Part shown: piece after piece, positions 26,840 to 35,219 of the stretch
Layout of the letters: every line of letters starts with the position of its first letter
Numbering within the stretch: position 1 is the stretch's first letter
NCBI RefSeq assembly: GCF_000423165.1
Contig: NZ_AUHL01000006.1
Span: forward strand, 1 to 64,000
DNA: 64,000 bases
Direction: 5' to 3'
From: Pseudidiomarina sediminum DSM 21906
GTDB taxonomy: Bacteria; Pseudomonadota; Gammaproteobacteria; Enterobacterales; Alteromonadaceae
Notes under the pieces: model-generated
Databases searched by the model: none
What the model was told of the DNA's origin: nothing
Seen by the model: only the letters and a program-made list of their open reading frames with translations
Position numbers and translations under genes: made by a program

Positions 26840-27481
26840 ATGGACCACGCATTTTGGCATCAACGTTGGCAGCAACAGCAAATTGGTTTTCATCGCGATG
26901 CCTTTCATGACCTGTTGATCAGTTATTTTCCCAAAGTGTGTCGTAGCGGTCGTGTGTTTGTGCCTTTGTGTGGCAAGTCGAACGATATGCTGTGGCTTTT
27001 GGATCAAGGCTACCGGGTGTTTGGGGTCGAGTTGAACCCACTCGCCGTCGAGGCGTTTTTCGCTGAGAATCAACTCAAGCCGAGTATTCAAAAGCGCGGT
27101 AAATTTACCGAGTATCGCGTCGATGAGTTGGTGATTTGGTTAGGGGATGTTTTCGCGTTAACTGCTGCGGATCTCGCCGATGTCGATGCTTGGTACGACC
27201 GAGCTTCATTGGTGGCCTTGCCCGAGGCCATGCGCAAGGACTACATTGAACTGTTAAATCACACCTTACCCGCGGGATGCACCGGCCTGCTGGTGACCGT
27301 AGAGTACCCTGCAGGGTATTGGAAAGGACCACCGTTTTCGATCGCTGAAACTGAAGTGCGTGATGCCTTTGCGCATAGCTTCAAGGTAGAGCGCATGGCC
27401 CGAGTGGAGGGCTTCATGCGCAATAATGAATTACTGGAAGACAGTCCTGTCACTGAGCAAGCCTATTTGCTCTATCGTTAG
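26840..27481 (+). CDS. tpm: Thiopurine S-methyltransferase
   Basis: A 213-residue SAM-dependent methyltransferase. The opening FWHQRWQQQQIGFHRD, the RVFVPLCGKSNDMLWLLDQGYRVFGVELNP block (SAM site) and the DAWYDRASLVALP segment are those of bacterial TPMT. Bacterial members methylate selenium and tellurium compounds as well as thiopurines. AAAGGAG precedes the ATG. Divergent from trhP over an FNR box, and its stop overlaps the convergent hemN stop by four bases. Confidence 0.94.
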   Translation: MDHAFWHQRWQQQQIGFHRDAFHDLLISYFPKVCRSGRVFVPLCGKSNDMLWLLDQGYRVFGVELNPLAVEAFFAENQLKPSIQKRGKFTEYRVDELVIWLGDVFALTAADLADVDAWYDRASLVALPEAMRKDYIELLNHTLPAGCTGLLVTVEYPAGYWKGPPFSIAETEVRDAFAHSFKVERMARVEGFMRNNELLEDSPVTEQAYLLYR

Positions 27482-28848
27482 ACCACCTTGGAGTAGCGCG
27501 GCGCGCTGCTCTGCTGCGTCAAATAAGCGTCAAAACAAGCACAAATGCTACGTACCCAAAGGCGTCCGAGATCGGATACGCGCACATGGGTTGGCGTAAG
27601 TGTGACTAAACCATCTTCAATAAACGGCTGTAGCTTGTCTTTTGCAATGGCAAAGTACTGCCAAAAGTCAGCAAGCTGCCAGTGCTCGGCAAAGCGCTCA
27701 ATAGAAAGCTCAAAGTGGCAAATTAATTCGCTGATGAGCGCTGCCCGCAGGCGATCATCGGCGCTGGACTGAAAACCTTTCACCACAGGTAAACGCTGTT
27801 GTTGCTCAAGCAGGTGGTAATAATCAGGCACGTCCTTGGCATTTTGCCAGAGCACGCCGTTGACCTGACTGATCGACGATGCGCCGATACCAATGGTGCA
27901 GTCTTGCCCCGCAGTGGTATAGCCTTGGAAGTTACGTTGCAGACGTCCTTCACGCTGGGCAACCGCGAGCGCGTCATCAACTTTCGCAAAGTGGTCCATA
28001 CCAATAAATTGATACCCTGCCGCGGTAAACTTTTCGATACCCAATTGCAGCAGCTCGAGCTTAAGCGGCGCAGTTGGCAGGCTTTCATCTTTAATCTTAC
28101 GTTGCCCAGCAAAGCGGCTTGGTAAGTGTGCGTAACTGAACAGCGATACCCGATCAGGATTCATGGCAATGACCTGATCGATGGAGCTGGCGAACGAGCG
28201 TGGGTTTTGGTACGGCAAACCGTAAATCAGGTCCAAGTTGATGGAGCTAAAGCCTAACTCGCGGCACAGGGCGACTTGGTGCTTGATCAGCGCGGTATCT
28301 TGGACGCGATTAATTGCGATTTGCACTTTTTCGTCAAAGTCTTGTACGCCAAAACTGACGCGGTTGAATCCCAAACGACGCAGATGGCGAAGCTTGTCGT
28401 CACTACAACTGCGCGGATCAATTTCAATGCTTAGCTCTGGCGCTTCCGTAAGACTAAAATGCGTACGAATCAGGTTGTGCAAACGGGTCAGCTGCGCTTC
28501 GGTTAAGAACGTCGGCGTGCCGCCACCGAGGTGTACTTGATGCAAGCGTCGTGCGCCAATGAGCTGGGCATACATGGCCATTTCTAAGGCCAAATGGTCG
28601 AGGTAGCGGTCGGCTTTATGCTGATGCCGCGTCACGACTTTATTGCAACCACAGTAGTAGCAGAGCTTGTGGCAAAACGGAATGTGAATGTACAAGCTTA
28701 ATTGTTCAGGTGCTTGCTCTAGTGCTTGGACGAGTTGGGTTTGATCCCAGTTCTCTGCGAGCGACAGGGCTGTTGGATACGAGGTGTAACGGGGGCCGTT
28801 GATATTGTATTTGTCGATTAACGCCTGATCCCAAGTAATGGTCGTCAT
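27478..28848 (-). CDS. hemN: Oxygen-independent coproporphyrinogen III oxidase
   Basis: A 456-residue radical SAM enzyme that oxidises coproporphyrinogen III to protoporphyrinogen IX without oxygen. The cluster motif is IPFCHKLCYYCGCN (CxxxCxxC plus the HemN-specific Cys). HLGGGTPTFL, SIEIDPRS, INLDLIYGLP and the YTSYP substrate-binding segment near the N terminus are present. The ATG at 28848 has GGAG seven bases upstream; a start at 28926 would add 26 atypical residues. An FNR box lies about 93 bases upstream, in line with anaerobic use of this enzyme. Convergent with tpm. Confidence 0.96.
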   Translation of the reverse strand: MTTITWDQALIDKYNINGPRYTSYPTALSLAENWDQTQLVQALEQAPEQLSLYIHIPFCHKLCYYCGCNKVVTRHQHKADRYLDHLALEMAMYAQLIGARRLHQVHLGGGTPTFLTEAQLTRLHNLIRTHFSLTEAPELSIEIDPRSCSDDKLRHLRRLGFNRVSFGVQDFDEKVQIAINRVQDTALIKHQVALCRELGFSSINLDLIYGLPYQNPRSFASSIDQVIAMNPDRVSLFSYAHLPSRFAGQRKIKDESLPTAPLKLELLQLGIEKFTAAGYQFIGMDHFAKVDDALAVAQREGRLQRNFQGYTTAGQDCTIGIGASSISQVNGVLWQNAKDVPDYYHLLEQQQRLPVVKGFQSSADDRLRAALISELICHFELSIERFAEHWQLADFWQYFAIAKDKLQPFIEDGLVTLTPTHVRVSDLGRLWVRSICACFDAYLTQQSSAPRYSKVV

Positions 28849-28940
28849 ATAATTCTCCAACAGTCTGCTTGCAGGGCAAAAGTGAGGGGCTATTTTAGCG
28901 CTGTCGATGGGCAAAGCGGTGGTCAAATTACCAGCGATAA

Positions 28941-28954
28941 TTGATCCAGATCAA
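28941..28954. promoter_or_regulatory. FNR box between hemN and nnrS
   Basis: TTGATCCAGATCAA is a perfect FNR consensus site. For nnrS (plus strand) a -10-like TACAAA at 28977-28982 would put the box at -41.5 (class II). For hemN (minus strand) TAAAAT at 28892-28897 would put it near -62.5 (class I-like). One site could therefore serve both divergent genes. The FNR gene itself is 2 kb away. The promoter assignments are inferred. Confidence 0.82.
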
Positions 28955-29054
28955 TGAAGACGGTGGTTGTCACCTTTACAAAGGGAGTCTGTTTTCATTA
29001 GTGCGATCCACTATACTGCGTGCAGCTACATGACTTACCAAGGCAAAACCAAGC

Positions 29055-30260
29055 ATGATTCAAATTACCGATTTAACTGTTGAGCAGCGGATGTGGCCGT
29101 TATTACGGCAAGCGTTTCGTCCATTTTTCTTGCTTGGCGCGAGCTTTAGCGTCATTGCGATGGTGCTGTGGCTGTTGGGTTTGGAGCGGCAGGTCGAGCT
29201 GCCTTGGTACGGTCATCTGTTGTTTTGGCACAGTCATGAAATGCTGTTTGGTTTTGTCAGTGCCATTGTGGTCGGATTCTTGCTGACGGCGGTACAGAAC
29301 TGGACCGGCCTGCGTGCGACTCATGGTAAAACACTGTTGGTACTGGTGCTGTTATGGCTGTTGGGGCGACTTAGCTTCGCGGTTGGTCAAGCGTTACCCG
29401 CTTGGGTAACTGTTGCGCTGGATATGAGTTTTTTACCCAGCGCAGCGCTTTTGCTGGCGCTGCCTTTAGTTAAAATTGGCCAGTCCCGCAATTTGTTTTT
29501 TGTCCCCGTATTACTCCTACTCACTCTATGCAATGGTTTGATGCACTATGGACACCTTGCTGCGCGTTACGATGTTCAGCGTGCAGGGATCACCGGCGCG
29601 ATTCTACTGATCACCTTATTGATTGCGATTATTGGTGGTCGGGTTATTCCGATGTTCACTGCCAACGGTACACAAACGCCACGGGTGAATGCCCTACCTT
29701 GGCTTGACCGCCTTGCTCTGGCGCCGTTGTGGGCGATCGTTGTGCTACACCTGACCATGCTCAGTGGTGCGTTGCCAGCAGTAGCCTTGGCTGCCTTATA
29801 TGCCATTGCAGGTGTGGCCCTGCTTGTGCGTTGCTTGCGCTGGCGCTTTGATCGCACATTAAAAGTGCCATTAGTGTGGTCGTTGCACTTGGCGTATTTG
29901 TTTATTCCGCTGGGGTTACTGTCGCTTGCTTGGCACTATTTTAGCGGCGATTTCATGCTCAGTCGCTTGCATCATTGGTTACTGGTCGGTGCGATGGGCA
30001 GTATGATTCTGAGCATGATGGCACGAGTTTCCCTTGGCCATAGTGGCCGACCGCTTACCCTGCATGGTTGGATGCCCATGGCCTTTGCTCTCTTGATTGG
30101 CGCAGCAGTGGTGCGGGTACTCGGATTTTGGCTATACCCAGAAAATATTATGTTGAGCTATTGGGTGGCAGGCGTGGCGTGGATTATCGCCTACCTTTCT
30201 TATGTGGTGATTTACTGGCCTATTTTGACGCGTCCGAGGGCGGATGGTCGGCCGGGGTAA
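29055..30260 (+). CDS. nnrS: NnrS family heme-copper membrane protein
   Basis: A 401-residue integral membrane protein with about twelve hydrophobic helices. The FRPFFLLGASFSVIAM start, the WHSHEMLFGFVSAIVVGFLLTAVQNWTG block with conserved histidines, and GGRVIPMFTANG are NnrS signatures. NnrS proteins help bacteria withstand nitric oxide and are usually controlled by FNR- or NNR-type regulators, which fits the FNR box upstream. The 3' end overlaps the convergent DUF454 gene by 41 bases. No denitrification genes are in the window. Confidence 0.93.
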   Translation: MIQITDLTVEQRMWPLLRQAFRPFFLLGASFSVIAMVLWLLGLERQVELPWYGHLLFWHSHEMLFGFVSAIVVGFLLTAVQNWTGLRATHGKTLLVLVLLWLLGRLSFAVGQALPAWVTVALDMSFLPSAALLLALPLVKIGQSRNLFFVPVLLLLTLCNGLMHYGHLAARYDVQRAGITGAILLITLLIAIIGGRVIPMFTANGTQTPRVNALPWLDRLALAPLWAIVVLHLTMLSGALPAVALAALYAIAGVALLVRCLRWRFDRTLKVPLVWSLHLAYLFIPLGLLSLAWHYFSGDFMLSRLHHWLLVGAMGSMILSMMARVSLGHSGRPLTLHGWMPMAFALLIGAAVVRVLGFWLYPENIMLSYWVAGVAWIIAYLSYVVIYWPILTRPRADGRPG

Positions 30261-30627
30261 CGTGTTCTGGACGCAACCATAGCCACACCGCAACGGTAAA
30301 CATAATGCCGATAACAGTGAGCTTCAGGTAAAGTGGAACTGGGCTGAAGGAGAGCATGGTGGCACTGCCGCCCATCATCACCGAGGCAATTACTTTGGGG
30401 CGGCGCTTCACCACGCCATGTTGCCGCCAAGCAATGATTTGTGGGCCATATTTGGGGTGTGCAAGTAGCTTCGCTTCTAATACCGGCCAACCCTTCCCAC
30501 CGGCCCATGCGGCCACCAATAAAAAGGGCACGGTCGGCATAATTGGTAACAATAAACCAATCACTCCAAGCAGCACGGCAACTATGGCGAGAATCCGCCA
30601 TAGTAAGATGCGAAGAAGTACCGTCAT
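30220..30627 (-). CDS. ybaN: DUF454 (YbaN-like) inner-membrane protein
   Basis: A 135-residue membrane protein with an N-terminal hairpin of helices (about residues 8-40, GVIGLLLPIMPTVPFLLVAAW) and two more near the C terminus (about 80-120). The GLLLPIMPTVPF motif is typical of DUF454/YbaN. Function is unknown. It lies just downstream of fnr on the same strand (six-base gap), so it is probably cotranscribed with it, and it overlaps the end of nnrS on the other strand. Confidence 0.85.
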   Translation of the reverse strand: MTVLLRILLWRILAIVAVLLGVIGLLLPIMPTVPFLLVAAWAGGKGWPVLEAKLLAHPKYGPQIIAWRQHGVVKRRPKVIASVMMGGSATMLSFSPVPLYLKLTVIGIMFTVAVWLWLRPEHVTPADHPPSDASK

Positions 30628-30633
30628 AGCAGG

Positions 30634-31329
30634 TTAGGCCGCAATCGTGCGTAGCTTCTCCAAGGATTCAATGGTCACCAATTTGTTGGTGACTCGAATC
30701 ACTTCTTCTTGCTGTAGATTCGTCAAAATACGACTGATCGTCTCGACCGATAAGCCTAAATAGTTAGCGATGTCTGCGCGGGTCATCGACAGACGAAATT
30801 CGCGGTTTGATAAGCCACGTTGCTGGAAACGACTCGATAGCGTCACCAAAAAGTGCGCTAAACGTTGCTGTGCGGTATGGTGATTCAGGGTGCCCAACAA
30901 GGTTTTGCTGGCATACAACTCGCCGCTCATTAACCTTAGCAGTTGCTTGCGCAAACCTGGCAGTTCGGCTGAAAGCGTGTCGAGTGACTGCATCGGAATT
31001 TCGCACAGCATGGTGGTTTCAAGTGCTTGGGTAAAACTCCGGTGTTCACCGTCAATCAAGCCGTCAAAACCAATCAAATCGCCGGGCAAATGGAAATCAA
31101 TAATTTGCTCATCACCTTGGCTATCAATAGTGTAGGACTTGAGTGAACCAGAGCGCACCGCATAGAGGTATTTCAGTGGCTCACCACTGTGGATCAACAC
31201 ATCTTTTTTCTGCATCGGACGATGGCGCTGAATGATGGTATCCAGCTTTTCAGTTTGCTCAGGGCTCAACTGATACGGTAAGCAAAGTGTTGCCATGCTG
31301 CAATTTTGGCAGTGGATATAGGACGTCAT
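30634..31329 (-). CDS. fnr: FNR, oxygen-sensing transcription regulator
   Basis: A 231-residue CRP/FNR regulator. The cluster cysteines are Cys7, Cys10 and Cys16 (IHCQNCSMATLC) and Cys109 (MLCEIP), the set needed for the oxygen-labile [4Fe-4S] cluster. A cNMP-like beta-roll, a dimer helix and a helix-turn-helix (ADIANYLGLSVETISRILTNL) follow; the ETISR core recognises TTGAT half-sites, two copies of which are in this window. The start at 31329 has GGGAGGGG just upstream, leaving a shorter N terminus than in E. coli. Upstream lies the manganese riboswitch region. Confidence 0.95.
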   Translation of the reverse strand: MTSYIHCQNCSMATLCLPYQLSPEQTEKLDTIIQRHRPMQKKDVLIHSGEPLKYLYAVRSGSLKSYTIDSQGDEQIIDFHLPGDLIGFDGLIDGEHRSFTQALETTMLCEIPMQSLDTLSAELPGLRKQLLRLMSGELYASKTLLGTLNHHTAQQRLAHFLVTLSSRFQQRGLSNREFRLSMTRADIANYLGLSVETISRILTNLQQEEVIRVTNKLVTIESLEKLRTIAA

Positions 31330-31455
31330 TGCCCCTCCCGTACGGTTCAAAAAAATGATGTCTATCAACAAAGGTTCAAGTATACGCTAGTTCGTAATAC
31401 GTTGACCAGTCAGACGGTTGCGGTCAACGGCAACTGCGGGTAGAATGACCGCCGT

Positions 31456-31610
31456 CTTAGGGGAGTAGTCGATCCGCGTGCTTTGTGCCGGCGGGAGAAT
31501 GCGTCAACATAATTGAACCCTCATTGGTTCATGGTGTATTCGTTTCGGGCCACCGAAACTGGCAAGACCTGAGGTAAAGAGCAACCGCTAGATGGCGGGG
31601 GTTGCTGTTT
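31456..31610 (+). ncRNA. yybP-ykoY manganese riboswitch
   Basis: The conserved 5' element GGGGAGTAG (from 31460) and the 3' element GGCAAGACCTGAGG (from 31561) of the yybP-ykoY family are both present. CTTAGG (31456-31461) and CCTGAG (31568-31573) close the basal helix, with two or three internal hairpins (for example the GTTTCGG...CCGAAAC-like arm near 31540-31560). A GCAACC/GGTTGC hairpin (31581-31605) with a short T run follows as expression platform. The gene behind it belongs to a manganese exporter family, as expected for this Mn2+ sensor. Confidence 0.88.
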
Positions 31611-31641
31611 GCCTTATGTTCAGGTCCCGCCGGAGTACATT

Positions 31642-32202
31642 ATGGAAGCTTTTCTTACCTCAACAGTTACCGTTGCACTCGCTGAAATTGGCGATAAAAC
31701 GCAGCTTTTAAGCCTGTTATTGGTCGCAAAATACCGCAAAAAAACAGCTATTATCGTTGGCATTCTTGCTGCGACGCTCATCAATCATTTTATCTCTGCA
31801 TGGTTCGGCCAATGGGCTGTTGCTTGGCTACCTGAAGCCTACGCAAGCTTAGTGGTTGCGGTGAGTTTTATCGTCATCGGACTCTGGGTGTTGATTCCTG
31901 ATAAGCTCGATGATGACGAAGCCAATTGCGGTGGCTACGGTGCTTTTGTCGCTACGTTTATCCTGTTTTTCTTAGCGGAAATTGGCGACAAAACGCAAGT
32001 CGCGACGGTGGTGCTTGGTGCACAATACGCCAGCGTGTTTTGGGTTACTTTGGGAACGACCGTTGGAATGTTACTTGCCAATGTACCTGTGGTGATGTTG
32101 GGTGATAAGATCATGCGTCATGTGCCGCTTCATATTGTGCGCTATTGCGCTGCAGCGGTATTTATTGTTCTGGGCCTGATTGGCGTGTGGTGGAGCTTTT
32201 AA
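31642..32202 (+). CDS. mneA: GDT1/UPF0016 family manganese exporter (MneA-like)
   Basis: A 186-residue membrane protein with six helices in two repeats. Each repeat carries the family motif E-x-G-D-K-T (Glu15-Thr20 and Glu113-Thr118), which forms the cation site. Bacterial members export Mn2+. The ATG at 31642 has GGAG eight bases upstream and follows the manganese riboswitch, which supports both substrate and regulation. The yjjG gene begins six bases downstream and probably shares the transcript. Confidence 0.92.
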   Translation: MEAFLTSTVTVALAEIGDKTQLLSLLLVAKYRKKTAIIVGILAATLINHFISAWFGQWAVAWLPEAYASLVVAVSFIVIGLWVLIPDKLDDDEANCGGYGAFVATFILFFLAEIGDKTQVATVVLGAQYASVFWVTLGTTVGMLLANVPVVMLGDKIMRHVPLHIVRYCAAAVFIVLGLIGVWWSF

Positions 32203-32208
32203 GTCGCA

Positions 32209-32904
32209 ATGACAAAATTACAGCAATACGATTGGTTTTTGTTCGACGCTGATGAAACTTTGTTTTCATTCGATGCCTTTGTCGGGCTGCAACAGATGTT
32301 TGCGCCCTATGGGGTCAGCTTTGACGCTGCCGATTACGCTGACTATCAAGCCCTGAACCAACCACTGTGGGAGGCTTATCAGGCTGGCCAAATTGATGCT
32401 GAAGCGTTGCAAAAACAACGCTTTGCCGATTGGGCGGCACGTTTAGAGGTGGCACCGCTAGAGCTGAATGCCGCCTTTATCGACACTATGGCGCAGGTGT
32501 GTCAGCCGCTTGAGGGCGCGCGCGCGTTGCTCGAGCGGGTTGCCCAACAAGGTAAAGTGGGAATCGTAACCAATGGTTTTACTGCGTTGCAACACACACG
32601 ACTGGAGCAAACTGGGTTTACCGACTTAATTGATTTGATTGTGATCTCTGAGCAAGTTGGTGTGGCTAAGCCTGATCCTAAGATTTTTGCCCATGCCCTC
32701 GCAGAAATGCAGCATCCAGCACCAGAGCGGGTACTGATGACGGGGGATAATCCGCATTCCGATGTGCTCGGCGCACAACGTAGCGGTATTCATGCCTGCT
32801 GGTTGAATCAACACGCGTTGCCGTGTCCGTTGCCGACCCCGCCGCATTATACGGTGAACTCCTTACCTGAGCTTGAGCAGTTATTGTTAACGCCGCATGA
32901 ATAG
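32209..32904 (+). CDS. yjjG: Pyrimidine 5'-nucleotidase YjjG (HAD family)
   Basis: A 231-residue HAD phosphatase. Motif I is FDADETLFSFD (residues 12-22), typical of YjjG, with motif II VTNGF, motif III Lys in GVAKPDPKIF and motif IV MTGDNPHSDVLGA. E. coli YjjG removes phosphate from dUMP, dTMP and non-canonical pyrimidine nucleotides and so helps keep the pool clean. It follows mneA by six bases and overlaps the convergent amidotransferase gene by 18. Confidence 0.92.
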   Translation: MTKLQQYDWFLFDADETLFSFDAFVGLQQMFAPYGVSFDAADYADYQALNQPLWEAYQAGQIDAEALQKQRFADWAARLEVAPLELNAAFIDTMAQVCQPLEGARALLERVAQQGKVGIVTNGFTALQHTRLEQTGFTDLIDLIVISEQVGVAKPDPKIFAHALAEMQHPAPERVLMTGDNPHSDVLGAQRSGIHACWLNQHALPCPLPTPPHYTVNSLPELEQLLLTPHE

Positions 32905-33570
32905 CCGCGCTTGCGTGACTAACCAGCGAAATAAGCGCAGCTGACTGGGTACGTAAAATAAGTATTCAGGATGCCATTGCACGCCAACAATGGGGTGTTT
33001 GCCCGTGCTTTCAATGGCCTGTGGCAGCAAATCTAAATCGTGCGCAACAATTTTGAGTCCTTGTCCAACCTCATGAACAGCCTGATGATGCAAGCTATTG
33101 ACGCGGAGTTTAGGCTTTTTGACGATACCACCAAGTTGTGAACGTTCATCGACATAAACCTGCTTGGTTGGCAGCAAGCCAGGGCGGTTGTAAGTATGGT
33201 GACGGAGGTCGCGGATATCGTCGTAGAGGTTCCCTTTGTGTACCACGTTAAGGAGTTGCGCCCCACGACAAATTCCGAGTATGGGTAAGCCGTCACGTAA
33301 GGCTTTGGCGATCCAACGCATTTCTAAGTCATCACGCTCATGATCGTGCTTTACCTTGCCGCTTAAGGTGCCGCCATAATGCTCGGGTGAAATATCGCTG
33401 CCGCCACCAATGATAATGCCGTGCAGCGGAAGCCCTGACGGCCTGTGATGCACACTAATACGTTCTACTTCAGCACCACATAAGGTCAGTGCCAAACGGG
33501 TTGACCACCAGCTTGGTGACCACTTCTTTCCAGCGCCGGTAACGCCTATGCGAGGTTTTCGTTGCGCCAT
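32887..33570 (-). CDS. Class I glutamine amidotransferase / gamma-glutamyl hydrolase-like (peptidase C26)
   Basis: A 227-residue protein of the class I amidotransferase fold. The nucleophile is the Cys in GICRGAQLLNV, and the His-Glu pair is in VGVQWHPEYLF. IIIGGGSDISPEHYGG is typical of the C26 gamma-glutamyl hydrolase group. The start at 33570 leaves GGAG eleven bases upstream. It overlaps the end of the amidoligase gene by 25 bases, so the two are coupled. The pair probably forms and breaks a gamma-glutamyl or related amide bond; the substrate is unknown. Confidence 0.88.
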   Translation of the reverse strand: MAQRKPRIGVTGAGKKWSPSWWSTRLALTLCGAEVERISVHHRPSGLPLHGIIIGGGSDISPEHYGGTLSGKVKHDHERDDLEMRWIAKALRDGLPILGICRGAQLLNVVHKGNLYDDIRDLRHHTYNRPGLLPTKQVYVDERSQLGGIVKKPKLRVNSLHHQAVHEVGQGLKIVAHDLDLLPQAIESTGKHPIVGVQWHPEYLFYVPSQLRLFRWLVTQARLFMRR

Positions 33571-34517
33571 AGGTCTACGTGCTCCACCCAAGCCGGTCGA
33601 GAGACGCCAAGGACAGGCCGGTCTGCGGCTCGGAAGTCATTAGCGAGTTCCGCCAGCGCCTTGGGTCGGTTGGCAAGTCGCTCGAGGGTGCAGTAATGTT
33701 GCCATTCTTGGGCCAAGGACCAGTTGGGGTCGTCAATTTGGCAATTGGGAAGACGATAGTGCAAGGTCGGCCGAGGATTGATTTTTTCATCGCCCATTTC
33801 TGCCCGAACACGCTTTTCGTCTAAATAAGCAAACAGCGGCAGTAAATCTAAGGCGCGATTGCGACTGTGATTGGCGTGCAAATAGTCGTCGATGAGCTGT
33901 TCTTGCGACGGGGTGTTGTAAGTGAGCACCTTATGCAGGTAACTCTCGGAATAAAGATCAATATAGGGGCTTAGTTTACGTGTGGTATTGATATGATGCT
34001 GTTCGACCAGCCACCATTGCAGTAGGGCGAAGGCTTTGAGATAGCGCACTATGGTCGCACTATCGAGCGCTGGCAATTCTGGATTAATGTGGGTGCCGTA
34101 TGCAGCAATGGGCGACTCTTCAGTTCCTTTCGCGCCGGCGCGACGCAGTGCGTTGGTGAGGTCATTTAACGGCGCTAGGTTGTTCATCGCCAGCGGTGGG
34201 CAAATCACTTCAACAGGGACAACCAAACTGGCAGCTTGGCTGAGCGATTCCAACAAGTGGTCAGCGCGCTTACTTTGCGGGTTATTGCCCGCAAGTTTGT
34301 GTAAAAAACGCCAGTCGAGCTCAATCTTGAAGGTGCCTAATGGACTGTCCACGCGCCAACTGGCGGGACTTTTGGCGTAGGGAGAACCACCAACAGCAGC
34401 CGCAGTCGCCTCGGCGCTGCTAGCGACATCAAGCCCAGAAAATTCGAGCTCGAAGCCAGCCCGGCGCACCTCGCCTTCTGCATTGATCAGTGCCGGCGGA
34501 AGTAAAAAAGCTGTCAT
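33546..34517 (-). CDS. Amidoligase family protein
   Basis: A 323-residue protein of the predicted amidoligase family (carboxylate-amine ligases related to the glutamine synthetase/GshA fold). The N terminus has the family's GFELEFSGLD strand with paired acidic residues, later FKIELDWRF, VPVEVICPPL and the AYGTHINPE histidine motif. Members form an amide bond using ATP and typically sit beside a class I amidotransferase, as here. The start is uncertain (ATG 34517 or GTG 34523/34526), with no clear ribosome-binding site. The substrate, a peptide or small molecule, is unknown. Confidence 0.85.
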   Translation of the reverse strand: MTAFLLPPALINAEGEVRRAGFELEFSGLDVASSAEATAAAVGGSPYAKSPASWRVDSPLGTFKIELDWRFLHKLAGNNPQSKRADHLLESLSQAASLVVPVEVICPPLAMNNLAPLNDLTNALRRAGAKGTEESPIAAYGTHINPELPALDSATIVRYLKAFALLQWWLVEQHHINTTRKLSPYIDLYSESYLHKVLTYNTPSQEQLIDDYLHANHSRNRALDLLPLFAYLDEKRVRAEMGDEKINPRPTLHYRLPNCQIDDPNWSLAQEWQHYCTLERLANRPKALAELANDFRAADRPVLGVSRPAWVEHVDLWRNENLA

Positions 34518-34588
34518 AACCACCACATGTTGTTTGGTTAACCTGCATATTTAACGTTCAGTGTAGCAGAACAAATTGCGGAATAATC

Positions 34589-34603
34589 TTTACAAATTGT
34601 AAA
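34589..34603. promoter_or_regulatory. 15-bp perfect palindrome, candidate operator
   Basis: TTTACAA-A-TTGTAAA lies in the 144-base gap between the amidoligase gene and the secreted-protein gene at 34662. It could be an operator for one or both divergent genes. The regulator is unknown. Confidence 0.4.
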
Positions 34604-34661
34604 CGTACCAACTATCATGTTTTTGATATTTTTAACACTTTTATACTAAGGACCCTTTCAC

Positions 34662-35162
34662 ATGAAAGCTTTTGCAGCAGCACTTGTACTCGCTAGTTCA
34701 TTTTTAACTCCTTCGGCCGTTGTCGCACAAGTCGGTGATGATTCGCCTGATTACGATGCACGCGTGGAAGAGGCGCTGGAAGGCAGTCGTTATGATTGGG
34801 AAATTGATAGTGATGGCGACTTTCGCATGATCCTTGAGTTTGATGACAATCGCTCACACGTGTTGTTTGTTAATAGCGCTACCAATCACTTGGGTGGCAT
34901 GGAAGTACGTGAAGTATGGGCGGTTGGCGCGACCTCAGATGAAGGCTTTAGCGCGACCGTGATGGAAGCTTTATTGCGTGAAAGTGCTAATGTGAAATTA
35001 GGTGGTTGGTCGATTCAAGATATGGGCAGCAGCGAGTTAGCCATTTTCCGCGCGCAAGTTTCTGCAAACGCATCAGCAAGTTCATTGAGCACCATTATTA
35101 TGGCGGTCGCGACAACGGCTGATGAGTTTGAAAAAGAATTGCTGGGTAGCGATGAACTGTAA
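34662..35162 (+). CDS. Small secreted protein of unknown function
   Basis: A 166-residue protein with a clear signal peptide (cleavage near VVAQ at residues 20-23). The mature part is acidic, with a mixed alpha/beta pattern: a DGDFRMILEFDDNRSHVLFV strand pair, a central helix-strand unit, and a helical C terminus ending in DELEF-like acidic residues. The pattern is loosely like YbjN-type domains, but I would not assign it. TAAGGA lies before the ATG. A strong terminator follows at 35186, so it is transcribed alone. Confidence 0.72.
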   Translation: MKAFAAALVLASSFLTPSAVVAQVGDDSPDYDARVEEALEGSRYDWEIDSDGDFRMILEFDDNRSHVLFVNSATNHLGGMEVREVWAVGATSDEGFSATVMEALLRESANVKLGGWSIQDMGSSELAIFRAQVSANASASSLSTIIMAVATTADEFEKELLGSDEL

Positions 35163-35185
35163 TTGTTCTCGCGCGACGAAGAAAG

Positions 35186-35219
35186 GCTACGCGCTCATCC
35201 AAGCGGGTAGCTTTTTTTT
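35186..35219 (+). terminator. Intrinsic terminator abutting the next start codon
   Basis: A stem GCTACgCGCT (35186-35195) with AGCGgGTAGC (35202-35211), one G-G mismatch, and a run of eight Ts. The ATG of the prenyltransferase gene begins at the very next base (35220). Confidence 0.9.

Noticed and set aside
26840-27481. FNR activation of tpm from the box at 26793
   Set aside because: The start for a -41.5 site would fall on the start codon and no -10 fits, so the box more likely serves trhP; repression of tpm remains possible.
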